Positions 19,836-28,997 of a stretch of 64,000 nt of DNA are shown here, piece after piece (position 1 is the stretch's first letter; the number at the start of each line of letters is the position of its first letter). The DNA is from Firmicutes bacterium HGW-Firmicutes-7. GTDB lineage: Bacteria; Bacillota; Clostridia; Lachnospirales; Vallitaleaceae. The position numbers and the translations under genes are program-made. The notes under the pieces are model-generated. The model saw nothing but the letters and a program-made list of their open reading frames with translations. It was not told where the DNA came from and did no database searches. The stretch lies in the NCBI GenBank assembly GCA_002841375.1, contig PGZO01000002.1:62001-126000 (forward strand). Reading direction: 5' to 3'.

Positions 19836-21038
19836 CTAATGTCTTATTAAACCTGACACTTTAGTCTTGAAAATTGGTAAATCTGGATTTTGTTCAATTA
19901 AATCTAATATCTCTAATAGCTTCTTAGAATAGTTTCTTACAGTAGTGCGTTCTTTATCCGTTTTACTACATTCAATCATAACTAAATTATAAATTGTTGT
20001 TAGATCTACTGGTGCTCTATAGTGATAATGACTACTATGGATTGCCATTATTTTTTCTGTAATTTTAAAGTAATCTTCTTGTTCGAACGCATTCAACTCA
20101 ATGACCGGTTGTCTTAGATTTGCAACTTGACCTTTTCCGCCTGAGATCTTAGAGCCAATACGTTGGTTTAACGCATTATAACTTTTGAAACCCTTTTCTT
20201 CATTTATAAAAAGTTCTTTCGTCCCTGCAAAGATAAAACCACATTTTTCAAGTTCTCCTGTTCCACAGGCATCCATAATATATCTAATGTTTGCATAGGT
20301 TTTTAGTCTAGTATCCGCTCTATTTCCCATTACCATTTCAAGCTCGTCTATAAAAATCATTATACCAGAATACCCAATCAAAGATAGCAATGTAATGAAT
20401 CCTCTAAATACATTAATAGCATTTTCTATATCTACCGAACCTTTTACATTTAGTCGCTTCTTAAGTTCATAAGGAACATTTTTATCTCCCTTAATCCATG
20501 ATGCAGCAATATTAGAAAGCTCATAATCATTGTTAATTTTTGCTCTAATATAAGTAAGTAGCACCATTGCAAAAGCATTGTTATAATCGTTTAAGGCTGC
20601 AATTACACTATAAATATCTTTTGATGCAGAATTCATTTCCTTTTCTTTTTTTATATTCTTTAGCCAATTTTCAAAAATTTCTTCAAAGTTCGTTCCTTTA
20701 CTTTGATGGTCTGATTTAATTTCGAGGTTACTCATAATTGCAGTATATAAGCCATCAAATTTACTAAAATTAAAACCACCAGTAATAGATAACGATGCCA
20801 CAACAAAGCCTTCATTAATAGCTCTTTGTTTCATATAATTAAGCATAAAGGATTTTCCCGTACCGTATTCCCCTTTAACGAACTTTACCGCACCAAATCC
20901 ATTATTTTTAATTTCCTCAAGCATATTTGTAAGTTCTTCCATTTCTTGCGTCCTACCAACAATAAGCTCATCAAGAACGGTATCTGGTATAACACCCATT
21001 CTTAATGCATTTAGTATTTTCGATGTTTGATCCTTCAT
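19836..21038 (-). CDS. Orphan BrxD-like (BREX) P-loop ATPase
   Basis: A 400-residue AAA-type ATPase resembling BrxD, the ATP-binding protein of BREX phage defence (DUF2791 group). The N-terminus ILNALRMGVIPDTVLDELIVGR, the Walker A loop VKGEYGTGKSFML, the Walker B strand IMIFIDELEMVMG, an NIRYIMDACGTG region and a sensor-like GFIFAGTKELF follow the family order. No other BREX gene (pglZ, brxC, methylase, brxL) is near; the neighbours are tkt and a YigZ homologue. The start is ATG 21038 rather than a TTG 15 bases upstream. Base composition looks like its neighbours, so it may be an old resident. Function here is unknown. Confidence 0.78.
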   Translation of the reverse strand: MKDQTSKILNALRMGVIPDTVLDELIVGRTQEMEELTNMLEEIKNNGFGAVKFVKGEYGTGKSFMLNYMKQRAINEGFVVASLSITGGFNFSKFDGLYTAIMSNLEIKSDHQSKGTNFEEIFENWLKNIKKEKEMNSASKDIYSVIAALNDYNNAFAMVLLTYIRAKINNDYELSNIAASWIKGDKNVPYELKKRLNVKGSVDIENAINVFRGFITLLSLIGYSGIMIFIDELEMVMGNRADTRLKTYANIRYIMDACGTGELEKCGFIFAGTKELFINEEKGFKSYNALNQRIGSKISGGKGQVANLRQPVIELNAFEQEDYFKITEKIMAIHSSHYHYRAPVDLTTIYNLVMIECSKTDKERTTVRNYSKKLLEILDLIEQNPDLPIFKTKVSGLIRH

Positions 21039-21139
21039 ATGATTACCGTCCAACTTTTTAGATTTGCTTTATCTACTCTAACTAATTATACCAAAAAAAA
21101 AACAACTTTGATAGTTGCATTAAGAGTTTTTTCGAGAAA

Positions 21140-21802
21140 TTACGTCATATTGCTCACTATTACTTCTTCGTTTACTGTTGCCACGTAAAGATAACCTTCT
21201 GTTTTAATATTTGCTTTACCATTTGAAAGTTCAATTATTTCATTTTTTATTTTTTCGGACAGAGCTTGTTCTAAAAAAAGGATTAACGTAACTTTCTCTA
21301 AATACAACGTATCATAAATCATTTGGTTACTACTATGTAAAAGATATTCTATTTTAGGCAGTAAGGCATATTCAACTTCTACCTTAATCTTTTCACACAT
21401 AGTACTTTCATAAATAGTTGCTTCTCCTAAACAAGTTTTCACAGCATCGGTATAAGCCTTAATTAAACCACCAGTTCCTAAAAGGACGCCCCCAAAGTAT
21501 CTAGTAACAACTGCTACGACATTTTTCAATCCTGCACCCTTAAGAACTTCAAGCATCGGTTTACCAGCAGTACCCGATGGTTCTTTATCATCATTAAATC
21601 TTTCAATAGATTGATCATTTAATCCAACAATATATGCAAAACAGTTATGGTTTGCATCAAAGTGTTTTTTTCTAATGCTTAGAATATATTCCATTGCTTC
21701 TTCTTCAGTTTCAACTTGAATAAGGCTACAAAGAAACTTAGATTTTTTTTGTACAATTTGATGACTAACCTCATCGCGTATTGTATTGTATCGCTCAAGC
21801 AT
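21140..21802 (-). CDS. YigZ/IMPACT family protein
   Basis: A 220-residue protein with an N-terminal UPF0029/IMPACT domain: KKSKFLCSLIQVETEEEA, HFDANHNCFAYIVG, the signature NDDKEPSGTAGKPMLEVL and VTRYFGGVLLGTGGLIKAY. The C-terminal 70 residues form the DUF1949 ferredoxin-like domain (LLPKIEYLL...). The family (YvyE in Bacillus, YigZ in E. coli) has been linked to translation or RNA binding, but no activity is settled. Twelve bases separate it from the downstream PfkB-like gene. Confidence 0.93.
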   Translation of the reverse strand: MLERYNTIRDEVSHQIVQKKSKFLCSLIQVETEEEAMEYILSIRKKHFDANHNCFAYIVGLNDQSIERFNDDKEPSGTAGKPMLEVLKGAGLKNVVAVVTRYFGGVLLGTGGLIKAYTDAVKTCLGEATIYESTMCEKIKVEVEYALLPKIEYLLHSSNQMIYDTLYLEKVTLILFLEQALSEKIKNEIIELSNGKANIKTEGYLYVATVNEEVIVSNMT

Positions 21803-21813
21803 TCCTTCATCCC

Positions 21814-22773
21814 CTACTTTTCTTGGCTATTATACATTTCTACTAGTTTCATTTTATGATAGAGTTCATCTATATCTCTTCTTTGACAGATTTGGGGATA
21901 GTTAGAATACTGTGTTGAACCTTTAACTGCTCCAAGAAGCTTTGTCATTTTTTCCATTTCATATTTTCTTGAAACGCCTAGCGCTAATGCCCCTGCAATC
22001 AAATCTTTGCTTGCTGTGACATCAAGCTCTTTTGCAAATTTCCCATATTTCGCACTACATATTTTATTCTTAGATATTAGAAAAATATTTTTATTTTGGT
22101 TGTTATCATAAACTAAATATTTAACCTTATACGTAGCAGCAATCGTTCTAAGCGCATCGAATAGATTTTTATCTTCGTCCGTATCTTCAATTTCAAGCTC
22201 AGTTAAATCGTTACTATTAATTACAACGCCGTATGGATGTAACTCTAGTGACTTTCTTAATTCTATACCTGATAAAGAAGTGACTACTTTTTGATTATTA
22301 AGCTTTGATATAAAAATAATATCCTCAATAATCTTAATAGTAGCACCATCTGGCACTGTTTTACTACTAATAAGTACTGTATTTGCATCTTTTATATTAT
22401 TTTGAATTTTGTGTTTTAAATTTTTCATATCTTTATCATCAAAGATAAAGTTGTCATCAATAAACGTTGTTTCTGTCATATTTATTGAATCAATGATTTT
22501 TAGTTCTGACCTCGTTTCACTATCTTTCCATAGTAAATCACATTTTATTCTGCTCTTATCCATGAAATTTTTAATATATCGACCACCAATACCTCCTGCA
22601 ATGCCCAATACATAAGGTTCACCCTGGAGTAACTTAATCATATATGCCGAATAAACTGCGCTTTCGCCAACCACCAATCTGTAATCTTGAATATTATTTA
22701 CACCATTTATTTCTATGCCATCAACTATTGCTGTTTTATGCACAAATAAATTTAAAGCTACAATAAGAATCAT
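21814..22773 (-). CDS. PfkB-family protein with altered active-site loop
   Basis: A 319-residue ribokinase/PfkB-fold protein, most like 1-phosphofructokinase/tagatose-6-phosphate kinases (start LIVALNLFVHKTAIVDGIE, then YRLVVGESAVYSAYMIKLL and VLGIAGGIGGRYIKNF). The C-terminal signature that normally reads GAGD, forming the anion hole and catalytic base, reads TASKDLIAGALALG: the Asp is kept but both glycines are lost. The usual phosphosugar-binding N-terminal motif is also weak. It may be a regulatory or inactive member. It could instead have a changed substrate. It is downstream of the YigZ gene's opposite end, on the same strand, 12 bases away. Confidence 0.72.
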   Translation of the reverse strand: MILIVALNLFVHKTAIVDGIEINGVNNIQDYRLVVGESAVYSAYMIKLLQGEPYVLGIAGGIGGRYIKNFMDKSRIKCDLLWKDSETRSELKIIDSINMTETTFIDDNFIFDDKDMKNLKHKIQNNIKDANTVLISSKTVPDGATIKIIEDIIFISKLNNQKVVTSLSGIELRKSLELHPYGVVINSNDLTELEIEDTDEDKNLFDALRTIAATYKVKYLVYDNNQNKNIFLISKNKICSAKYGKFAKELDVTASKDLIAGALALGVSRKYEMEKMTKLLGAVKGSTQYSNYPQICQRRDIDELYHKMKLVEMYNSQEK

Positions 22774-22854
22774 TTATTTATCCTCACCTCATATTACTTA
22801 TTCAACTACTAAGAAACATTATATCTCACCCACAAATTAAAAACAAGTTCATGT

Positions 22855-22893
22855 CAAGAAAAAATAAGGACTTGAGCAACAGCTCAAATCCTT
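22855..22893 (-). terminator. Terminator of glnN
   Basis: On the minus strand a 12-bp stem, AAGGATTTGAGC with GCTCAAGTCCTT (one G-T pair) and a TGTT loop, is followed by ATTTTTTC. It lies 17 bases after the glnN stop codon. This is a classic intrinsic terminator. Confidence 0.9.
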
Positions 22894-22910
22894 AAAAATG
22901 AAAAATTATA

Positions 22911-25004
22911 TTAAACTCTAAATAGTAAATCTGAATATGTTGGGTAAGGCCAGTATGCTTCGCTTACTATTGATTCTAATGCATCACATGGCACTCTTAA
23001 ATCACCCATAGCAATGAATACTTTTTCTCTAAATGCAAATGCTTGATCTTCTATATCAGAATGACTTGTTGCACCTTCTACTTCAACTTCTAATGCTGCC
23101 ACTTTGTTTTGTACTTCAGCAATTAACGTAGATATTTTAATAAGCACTTCTTCTTGTGCAGTCGTTACTGCACTTGCAACTGCAGCTTTAATAGAACAAA
23201 TTGAATCAGCAAGCGTCGTAGCATATTCAATGCAGGCTGGAATGATTTCTTTTTTAGCCATTTCTACCATAGTAAGTGCTTCAATGTTTATTGTTTTAGC
23301 GTACTCTTCAAACATTATTTCTTGTCTTGCATCTATTTCCTCTTTTGTGAAAATTTTGTGATCCGTAAACAACTTCACATTTTCTTCATTATTGAAATAA
23401 GTTAATGCTTCAACAGTAGACTTAATGTTAGGAAGTCCTCTTTTCTCTGCTTCAACTACCCAATCTTCTGAATAACCATCTCCATTAAAAACGACTCTTT
23501 CATGTTTTTTCACTAACTTCGTGATAATTTCAATTAATTTAACATTAAAATCTTTTGCATTATCAAGTTCATCTGCAATTCTTTTTAAATGTTCTGCTAC
23601 AATTGTATTTAATACAATGTTACAGCCTGAAATAGATTGAGCTGAACCAACCATTCTAAATTCAAATTTGTTACCAGTAAATGCAAATGGTGAAGTACGG
23701 TTTCTATCTGTAACATCTTTAGGTAATATTGGAAGTGTAGAAACCCCAATGTTTAATACCCCTGCTTCTATACTTGCACTTAATTTTCCAGCAATAATTT
23801 GTTCAACAATATCATTTAACTGCTCACCTAAGAAAATCGAAATAATTGCTGGTGGTGCCTCATTTGCACCTAATCTATGGTCATTACCTGCATTTGCCGC
23901 TGACATTCTAAGAAGTGGTGCATATTCATCAACCGCAGAAATAATTGCTGCAAGGAACGTTAAAAATTGTGTATTATCATGTGGTGTTTTTCCTGGTTCA
24001 AGTAAATTCAAGCCATCATTTGTAGAAATTGACCAGTTGTTGTGTTTTCCTGATCCATTAACGCCTGCGAATGGTTTTTCATGTAATAAGCAAACTAAAT
24101 CATGATGGTTTGCAACTTTACACATCGTATCCATAACTAAGTGGTTATGATCTGTAGCAATATTGGTCGTTGAAAATATCGGCGCCATTTCATGTTGCGC
24201 AGGTGCAACTTCATTATGCTTTGTTTTTGATGTTACGCCAAGTTTCCAAAGCTCTTCATCAAGCTCCCTCATATAAGCTGAAATTCTTTCTTTAATGCTT
24301 CCAAAATAATGATCATCAAGCTCTTGACCTTTTGGCGGTTTAGCCCCGAAAAGAGTTCTTCCACTGAATATCAAATCTTTTCTATCTTGATACAATTTTT
24401 TATCAATTAAGAAATATTCTTGCTCTGGTCCAACTGTAGTCAATACCTTTGCTGTTGTTGTATTTCCAAACAATCTTAGAATTCTAAGTGCTTGAGCAGA
24501 GACAGCTTCCATTGAACGCAATAATGGTGTTTTTTTATCTAACGCTTCTCCTGTATATGAACAAAATGCTGTTGGTATACATAACGTTTCATCTTTAATA
24601 AATGCTGGTGAAGTACAATCCCAAGCTGTGTATCCTCTTGCTTCAAACGTTGCTCGAAGCCCTCCATTTGGAAAAGAGGAAGCATCTGGTTCACCTTGAA
24701 TCAATTCTTTGCCTGAAAATTCCATAACTGCTTTACCAATACCATCTGGAGATAAGAAAGAATCATGTTTTTCAGCTGTTTTCCCTGTCATTGGTTGAAA
24801 CCAATGTGTATAATGTGTTGCACCTTTTTCAATAGCCCAATCTTTCATGGAGTTTGCTACTACGTTTGCAACCTCTAGTTTAAGAAGTTCTCCATTGTCT
24901 ACAGTTCTTTTTAATGCCTTATAAATGTCTTTTGGAAGTCTTTCTTTCATTACCACATCACTAAAAACATTCGATCCAAAAACTTCACATACATTTGCAC
25001 TCAT
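22911..25004 (-). CDS. glnN: Glutamine synthetase type III (GSIII)
   Basis: Makes glutamine from glutamate, ammonia and ATP. At 697 residues it is a type III enzyme, much longer than GSI. Seen are the GSIII N-terminal part ([20 protein letters not shown]), [43 protein letters not shown] and [19 protein letters not shown], together with the long helical C-terminal extension (about residues 560-697). AGGAGG precedes the ATG. Its leader (25113-25196) carries a two-hairpin ANTAR-type element overlapping a terminator, so expression is probably controlled by the ANTAR protein encoded just upstream. Confidence 0.97.
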   Translation of the reverse strand: MSANVCEVFGSNVFSDVVMKERLPKDIYKALKRTVDNGELLKLEVANVVANSMKDWAIEKGATHYTHWFQPMTGKTAEKHDSFLSPDGIGKAVMEFSGKELIQGEPDASSFPNGGLRATFEARGYTAWDCTSPAFIKDETLCIPTAFCSYTGEALDKKTPLLRSMEAVSAQALRILRLFGNTTTAKVLTTVGPEQEYFLIDKKLYQDRKDLIFSGRTLFGAKPPKGQELDDHYFGSIKERISAYMRELDEELWKLGVTSKTKHNEVAPAQHEMAPIFSTTNIATDHNHLVMDTMCKVANHHDLVCLLHEKPFAGVNGSGKHNNWSISTNDGLNLLEPGKTPHDNTQFLTFLAAIISAVDEYAPLLRMSAANAGNDHRLGANEAPPAIISIFLGEQLNDIVEQIIAGKLSASIEAGVLNIGVSTLPILPKDVTDRNRTSPFAFTGNKFEFRMVGSAQSISGCNIVLNTIVAEHLKRIADELDNAKDFNVKLIEIITKLVKKHERVVFNGDGYSEDWVVEAEKRGLPNIKSTVEALTYFNNEENVKLFTDHKIFTKEEIDARQEIMFEEYAKTINIEALTMVEMAKKEIIPACIEYATTLADSICSIKAAVASAVTTAQEEVLIKISTLIAEVQNKVAALEVEVEGATSHSDIEDQAFAFREKVFIAMGDLRVPCDALESIVSEAYWPYPTYSDLLFRV

Positions 25005-25112
25005 AATTGTATCCTCCTATAATATCCATAATATTTAACATATATTTTATTAGAATGTGCTTTATAATAGCCTAGCACATCTCATTTCTTATGTAAAACT
25101 GTCATAACAAAC

Positions 25113-25196
25113 AAAAAAAAAGCACTCAAGAAACCCTTGAGAACCCCATTGTTCTGAAAGCTATTAAATAATTATCAAAGTTCTTCCTTCAATAAT
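25113..25196 (-). promoter_or_regulatory. ANTAR-type antitermination element in the glnN leader
   Basis: Reading the minus strand: hairpin P1 (25196-25171) has a 10-bp stem with a six-base loop GAAGAA; hairpin P2 has the stem AGAAC/GTTCT around the six-base loop AATGGG (25150-25145), with A at loop position 1 and G at position 4 as in known ANTAR targets. P2 can extend (CTT/AAG) into the left arm of a terminator, CTCAAG-GGTTT-CTTGAG followed by nine T residues (25141-25113). P2 and the terminator therefore compete. P1 lacks A at loop position 1. The regulator gene ends about 50 bases upstream. The architecture matches ANTAR antitermination; the specific control of glnN is inferred. Confidence 0.75.
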
Positions 25197-25247
25197 ATAA
25201 TAATAATATACCATATCCCTTTAATAAGTGCAAGTATAAATTTCAAT

Positions 25248-25820
25248 TTAATCATCATACATAAGAATAATTGCTTCGGCAATTTTAATCATAGAAATTC
25301 CCTTATCCATACTTTGCTTTTGTATTCTCCTATGCGCTTCCTCCTCAGTTAATTCCATATTTTCAATTAATAGTTTTTTTGCTTTACTAATTAGTTCTCC
25401 TTTGTCCTTCCTATCTTTAAGACTGGCTACTTCATTTTCCAATTTATAAATACTTTTTGACGTCTTGACAAGGAACTCAATTGTATGTAAAAGTATTTTT
25501 TTATTGCATGGCTTAATCAAGGGCGCAAAAGTAGGTTCCTGACTCAGATTTACAAAATAGTGCATTTCATTTGAAGATAATAAAGCTACTACAGGGCAAG
25601 TTTTCTCAGAAATAAGAACCTCTGATATTTCATATCCGCTAATTCCTCTCATGGAATAATCAACAATCACCAAGTCAGGATAAACTGTGTTAACACGTCT
25701 TAAAAGTTCATATCCATCTTTTGTTTCTGCTATTACGTTAAACCCATTTTCTATTAAAAATTGCCCAAGCTGCCGTGAAACTTTTTCATTTGAAGATCCA
25801 ATAATGACTCGTATACTCAT
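25248..25820 (-). CDS. ANTAR-domain response regulator (NitR-like antiterminator)
   Basis: A 190-residue two-domain protein. Residues 1-115 form a receiver domain (VIVDYSMRGISG with the phospho-acceptor Asp, VVALLSSNE with a Ser at the switch position, and PLIKPCNKKILL with the conserved Lys). Residues about 130-188 form an ANTAR RNA-binding domain (LISKAKKLLIENMELTEEEAHRRIQKQSMDKGIS). Such proteins bind paired hairpins and block terminators. Its position between glnA and glnN matches the known glnA-nitR arrangement of Clostridium. ATG at 25820 is preferred over an in-frame TTG six bases upstream because AAAGGGTG is then correctly spaced. Confidence 0.93.
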   Translation of the reverse strand: MSIRVIIGSSNEKVSRQLGQFLIENGFNVIAETKDGYELLRRVNTVYPDLVIVDYSMRGISGYEISEVLISEKTCPVVALLSSNEMHYFVNLSQEPTFAPLIKPCNKKILLHTIEFLVKTSKSIYKLENEVASLKDRKDKGELISKAKKLLIENMELTEEEAHRRIQKQSMDKGISMIKIAEAIILMYDD

Positions 25821-25911
25821 TTGCAAAACACCCTTTATCAGTCTTTAGCTACATAAAATCAGATTATACTTACTCATAGAGTGTCACCCTATCGCTTGTG
25901 CAATAGGATAA

Positions 25912-27243
25912 CTAATAGCTAGAAATATATTTTTCAATTTCCCAATCATGCACCTGTGAAGAATATTCTTGCCATTCAATCATTTTTGCTTTTTCAAAGC
26001 TTTTATAAACATCTCCAAGCGCTTCTTGAATGACATCATCATTTGAAAGTTCAATGATCGCTTCCTTTAAATTACTTGGCAAATGTTGTTCTAGATCCAC
26101 TAACTCTTTTACCTTTGATAATCGTTCTGACCCTTTTATTTCTGGCGGATCAATTTTATTTTTGATACCACTTAAGCCTGCCTTTAATATTGCAGCAATT
26201 GCTAAATATGGATTACAAGATGGATCAGGACTTCTAAGTTCTATTACTGAGTTTTCATTGATCGTACTAGGAATTCTAATTAATGGACAAGTATTAAACT
26301 TCGACCATCCTATATAAGTAGGTGCTTCAAATCCAGGTACCAGTCTTTTATAAGAGTTTACTGTAGGGTTTGTTACAGCTGTAACAGCCTTAATATGTTC
26401 AAGCAATCCTCCTATGAAATAGTAAGCTGTTTCTGATAATTTATTTTCGTCTGTGGCATCATAAAAGACGTTTTTACCCTCTAAATCATACAAAGCCAAA
26501 TTGCAATGCATACCAGATCCGTTAACGCCAAATATTGGTTTTGGCATAAAAGTTGCGTGAAGTCCATGCTTTTGTGCTACCACCTTGACAGCTAACTTAA
26601 AAGTAATAATGTTATCCGCTGCTTGCAATGCACTACTTGATTTAAAATCAATCTCGTGTTGTCCATGTGCTTCTTCGTGATGAGAAGCTTGAATTTCAAA
26701 ACCCATTTCTTCAAGCGTTAACACCATATCTCTTCTTACATTCTCACCTAAGTCAATTGGTCCAAGATCAAAATATCCTGCCTTATCGTGGGTTACAGTT
26801 GTTGCGTGCCCATTTTCATCTGTATAAAATAAGAAAAACTCAAATTCAGGACCTAAATTTAATTCATAGCCCATATCGTTTGCTTCTTTAACAACATTTC
26901 TTAAAGCAGCTCTAGGATCTCCACTAAATGGCGTTCCATCAACTTTATAAATGTCACAAATAAGTCTTGCAACTTTTCCTTGATGTGGTCTCCAAGGAAA
27001 TATTGAAAACGTTGATAAATCTGGCCTTAAATACATGTCAGATTCTTCCTCTCTAACAAATCCAGCAATAGACGACCCATCAAATATTATCTCGTTATTT
27101 AATGCTTTTTCTAGTTGATCGACTGTTATTGCAACGTTTTTAAGTGTACCTAAAATGTCAACAAATTGCAGTCTTATAAATTTTACATCTTCTGACTTAA
27201 CCAATTCTCTAATATCATCTTTTGAATATGAATACTTTAACAC
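25912..27243 (-). CDS. glnA: Glutamine synthetase type I
   Basis: A 443-residue GSI of the Gram-positive alpha type (no C-terminal adenylylation extension). Motifs in order: FVDILGTLKNVAIT, IIFDGSSIAGF, LGPEFEFFLF, HHEEAHGQHEIDFK, GVNGSGMHCNLAL and the glutamate flap region NPTVNSYKRLVPGFEAPTYIGWS. The start is a GTG seven bases after AAGGAGG. The leader (27244-27360) contains a long inverted repeat. With glnN downstream, the organism has two different glutamine synthetases encoded within 4.5 kb around one ANTAR regulator. Confidence 0.97.
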   Translation of the reverse strand: MLKYSYSKDDIRELVKSEDVKFIRLQFVDILGTLKNVAITVDQLEKALNNEIIFDGSSIAGFVREEESDMYLRPDLSTFSIFPWRPHQGKVARLICDIYKVDGTPFSGDPRAALRNVVKEANDMGYELNLGPEFEFFLFYTDENGHATTVTHDKAGYFDLGPIDLGENVRRDMVLTLEEMGFEIQASHHEEAHGQHEIDFKSSSALQAADNIITFKLAVKVVAQKHGLHATFMPKPIFGVNGSGMHCNLALYDLEGKNVFYDATDENKLSETAYYFIGGLLEHIKAVTAVTNPTVNSYKRLVPGFEAPTYIGWSKFNTCPLIRIPSTINENSVIELRSPDPSCNPYLAIAAILKAGLSGIKNKIDPPEIKGSERLSKVKELVDLEQHLPSNLKEAIIELSNDDVIQEALGDVYKSFEKAKMIEWQEYSSQVHDWEIEKYISSY

Positions 27244-27289
27244 GTTATTTCCTCCTTATCGTCTAACTGCTTTACACAGTTTAATGATG

Positions 27290-27358
27290 AAAGGCATTTC
27301 CTTTCATTGTAACTATAGAAATATTCTTTCTCATAGAATTGAAATTTGAAATGCCTTT
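27290..27358 (-). promoter_or_regulatory. Long-range inverted repeat in the glnA leader
   Basis: Perfect 11-bp arms AAAGGCATTTC (27290-27300) and GAAATGCCTTT (27348-27358) enclose 47 AT-rich bases, 47 bases upstream of the glnA GTG. In RNA it would close a large stem with smaller hairpins inside. No ANTAR-type A1/G4 hexaloop pair and no T-run were found here, so its role is unclear. It could be an operator or leader structure. Confidence 0.45.
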
Positions 27359-27389
27359 GTTTATAAACATACTAAATAATATCGTCTGG

Positions 27390-27556
27390 AGTGGTGGTGC
27401 TTACTTCGTTAGTGTCAAAGGATACTCGCCCTCCGCATTCGCTACGAGCTCGTAACCTAACGCAAGCTTTGCTTGCCCATCAGTGGGTGCTCACACACCC
27501 ACTGATTTGGAAGTAAGTACCCCCACTAAAAGAAGTGGTGGTGCTTACTTCGTTAG
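27390..27556. repeat. Repeat cluster between glnA and dapL
   Basis: A 23-base sequence (AGTGGTGGTGCTTACTTCG plus TTAG) occurs at 27390-27412 and again at 27534-27556, 144 bases apart, with a diverged inverted copy at about 27510-27527. Between them are hairpins GCAAGC-TTT-GCTTGC and ATCAGTGGGTG/CACCCACTGAT, and a 27-base module at 27420-27446 that recurs at 34956-34982. The second copy abuts the dapL stop codon. The stretch holds no gene and is richer in G and C than its surroundings. It looks like a small non-coding repeat element. Confidence 0.75.
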
Positions 27557-27557
27557 G

Positions 27558-28796
27558 TTAAAATACAAATTGGACGTCTGATAATCTAGTATAGATTTCT
27601 TCAATTACTTGTTGCTCCTCTTGAAGGTCATATGCTAAAAATGTAACTGAAAAACGCACATATGCACCTGCATCATCCCAAGGAACCGTTGAGATTAATT
27701 TTTCTTTAATTAAATACTGCGAAAAATCTTCGGCTGTTTTAAATTTGATGCCGCCTTTTACACCCTTTGGTATGGATACATATAAATAAAAGGACCCTTT
27801 TGGTTTTTTAACGTCGAAGCCCACTTTTTTAAGAACGCCAACTAACAAATCATGTCTTCTTGAGTATTTTGCTGCAGTTGATTCTGTAATCCAATGATTT
27901 TCAAGGGCATAAATACCTGCTTTTTGAATTGCTTTAAATTGACCTGAATCGTTATTGTCCTTCACCGATGCAAAAGCACTAACTACGAGTGGGTTACCAA
28001 CAACAAATGCAATTCTCCAACCTGTCATATTAAAAGCCTTTGATAAGGAATGAATCTCCACACCAACCTTTTTGGCATTTGGTGTACTTAAGAAACTTAA
28101 AGGTTTAACACCATCAAAGGTTAATGCAGCATATGCGGCATCATGTACCACTATTAAATTATTTTCAGTTGCAAATTGTACAACTTCTTTGAAAAACACC
28201 TTTGTAGCACTTGCCCCAGTTGGATTGTTAGGATAATTGAGATATAGGAGCTTAGCGCGCTTTAATATTTCTTTTGGAATTGCTTTAAGATCTGGTAAAA
28301 AGTTGTTTTCTTTAAGTAACGGCATGTTATAAACATCGCCACCTAACCATTTTGTCATGGTTCCCATAATAGGATAACCTGGAACGGTCATTAACGTAAC
28401 GTCTCCAGGATTAATAAATGCCTGCGCCATCATTGCAAGTGCTGGTTTAGATCCAATTGCATGATTCACCTCAGTCTCAGCTTTTATCCCTTTTACACCA
28501 TATACATCTTCTAAATATTGAGCTGCCGCTAGTTTAAATTCATGAATGCCATTGTCAGCATAATTTCTATTTTCCCATTTAGCTGCTTCAATTGCTAATG
28601 TTTCTATAACGCCTTGATCAGCCATAGCATCTGGTTCCCCAACCCCCATATCAATAATTTCCATTTCTGGGTGTGCGATCATCGCGGCTTGTCTTGCTCG
28701 TTTAATTTTTTCAAACTTATAAAGAACAGTACTTTTACCAAATTGATCTCCACCAATTCTATCTGCAAAAAGCTGTTGAATATAGTTACCTGCCAT
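27558..28796 (-). CDS. dapL: LL-diaminopimelate aminotransferase
   Basis: PLP enzyme converting tetrahydrodipicolinate to LL-diaminopimelate in one step. The 412-residue fold-type I aminotransferase has EIIDMGVGEPDAMAD, YADNGIHEFKLAAAQYL, NYPNNPTGA, VVHDAAYAALTFDG and the PLP Lys in EIHSLSKAFNMTGWRIAF. These are DapL (YbgE-type) features rather than those of plain aspartate aminotransferases. Together with dapF 200 bases upstream on the same strand it supplies meso-diaminopimelate for peptidoglycan and lysine. AAGGAGG precedes the ATG. Confidence 0.93.
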   Translation of the reverse strand: MAGNYIQQLFADRIGGDQFGKSTVLYKFEKIKRARQAAMIAHPEMEIIDMGVGEPDAMADQGVIETLAIEAAKWENRNYADNGIHEFKLAAAQYLEDVYGVKGIKAETEVNHAIGSKPALAMMAQAFINPGDVTLMTVPGYPIMGTMTKWLGGDVYNMPLLKENNFLPDLKAIPKEILKRAKLLYLNYPNNPTGASATKVFFKEVVQFATENNLIVVHDAAYAALTFDGVKPLSFLSTPNAKKVGVEIHSLSKAFNMTGWRIAFVVGNPLVVSAFASVKDNNDSGQFKAIQKAGIYALENHWITESTAAKYSRRHDLLVGVLKKVGFDVKKPKGSFYLYVSIPKGVKGGIKFKTAEDFSQYLIKEKLISTVPWDDAGAYVRFSVTFLAYDLQEEQQVIEEIYTRLSDVQFVF

Positions 28797-28997
28797 CTTA
28801 TTGCCTCCTTTTTATCTAAAGTAATATACGAATACTAGTAACAATTGGATGACTCATAATAATGATACATCCTAATAAAGATAAATTATACTAATAATTG
28901 TTAGACATTACAATACTTTATTCCAACAAATACTAATATTTCATCCAAGCAGTCAAGAAGTTGGACACTTCCTTAGTAAGTTAAATTGTTTAATAAA

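Noticed and set aside
19836-21038. A BREX defence island
   Set aside because: Only the BrxD-like ATPase is present; all neighbours are metabolic genes.
28797-28997. Riboswitch or small gene between dapF and dapL
   Set aside because: AT-rich sequence with no terminator hairpin, no lysine-riboswitch features and no frame with a ribosome site.
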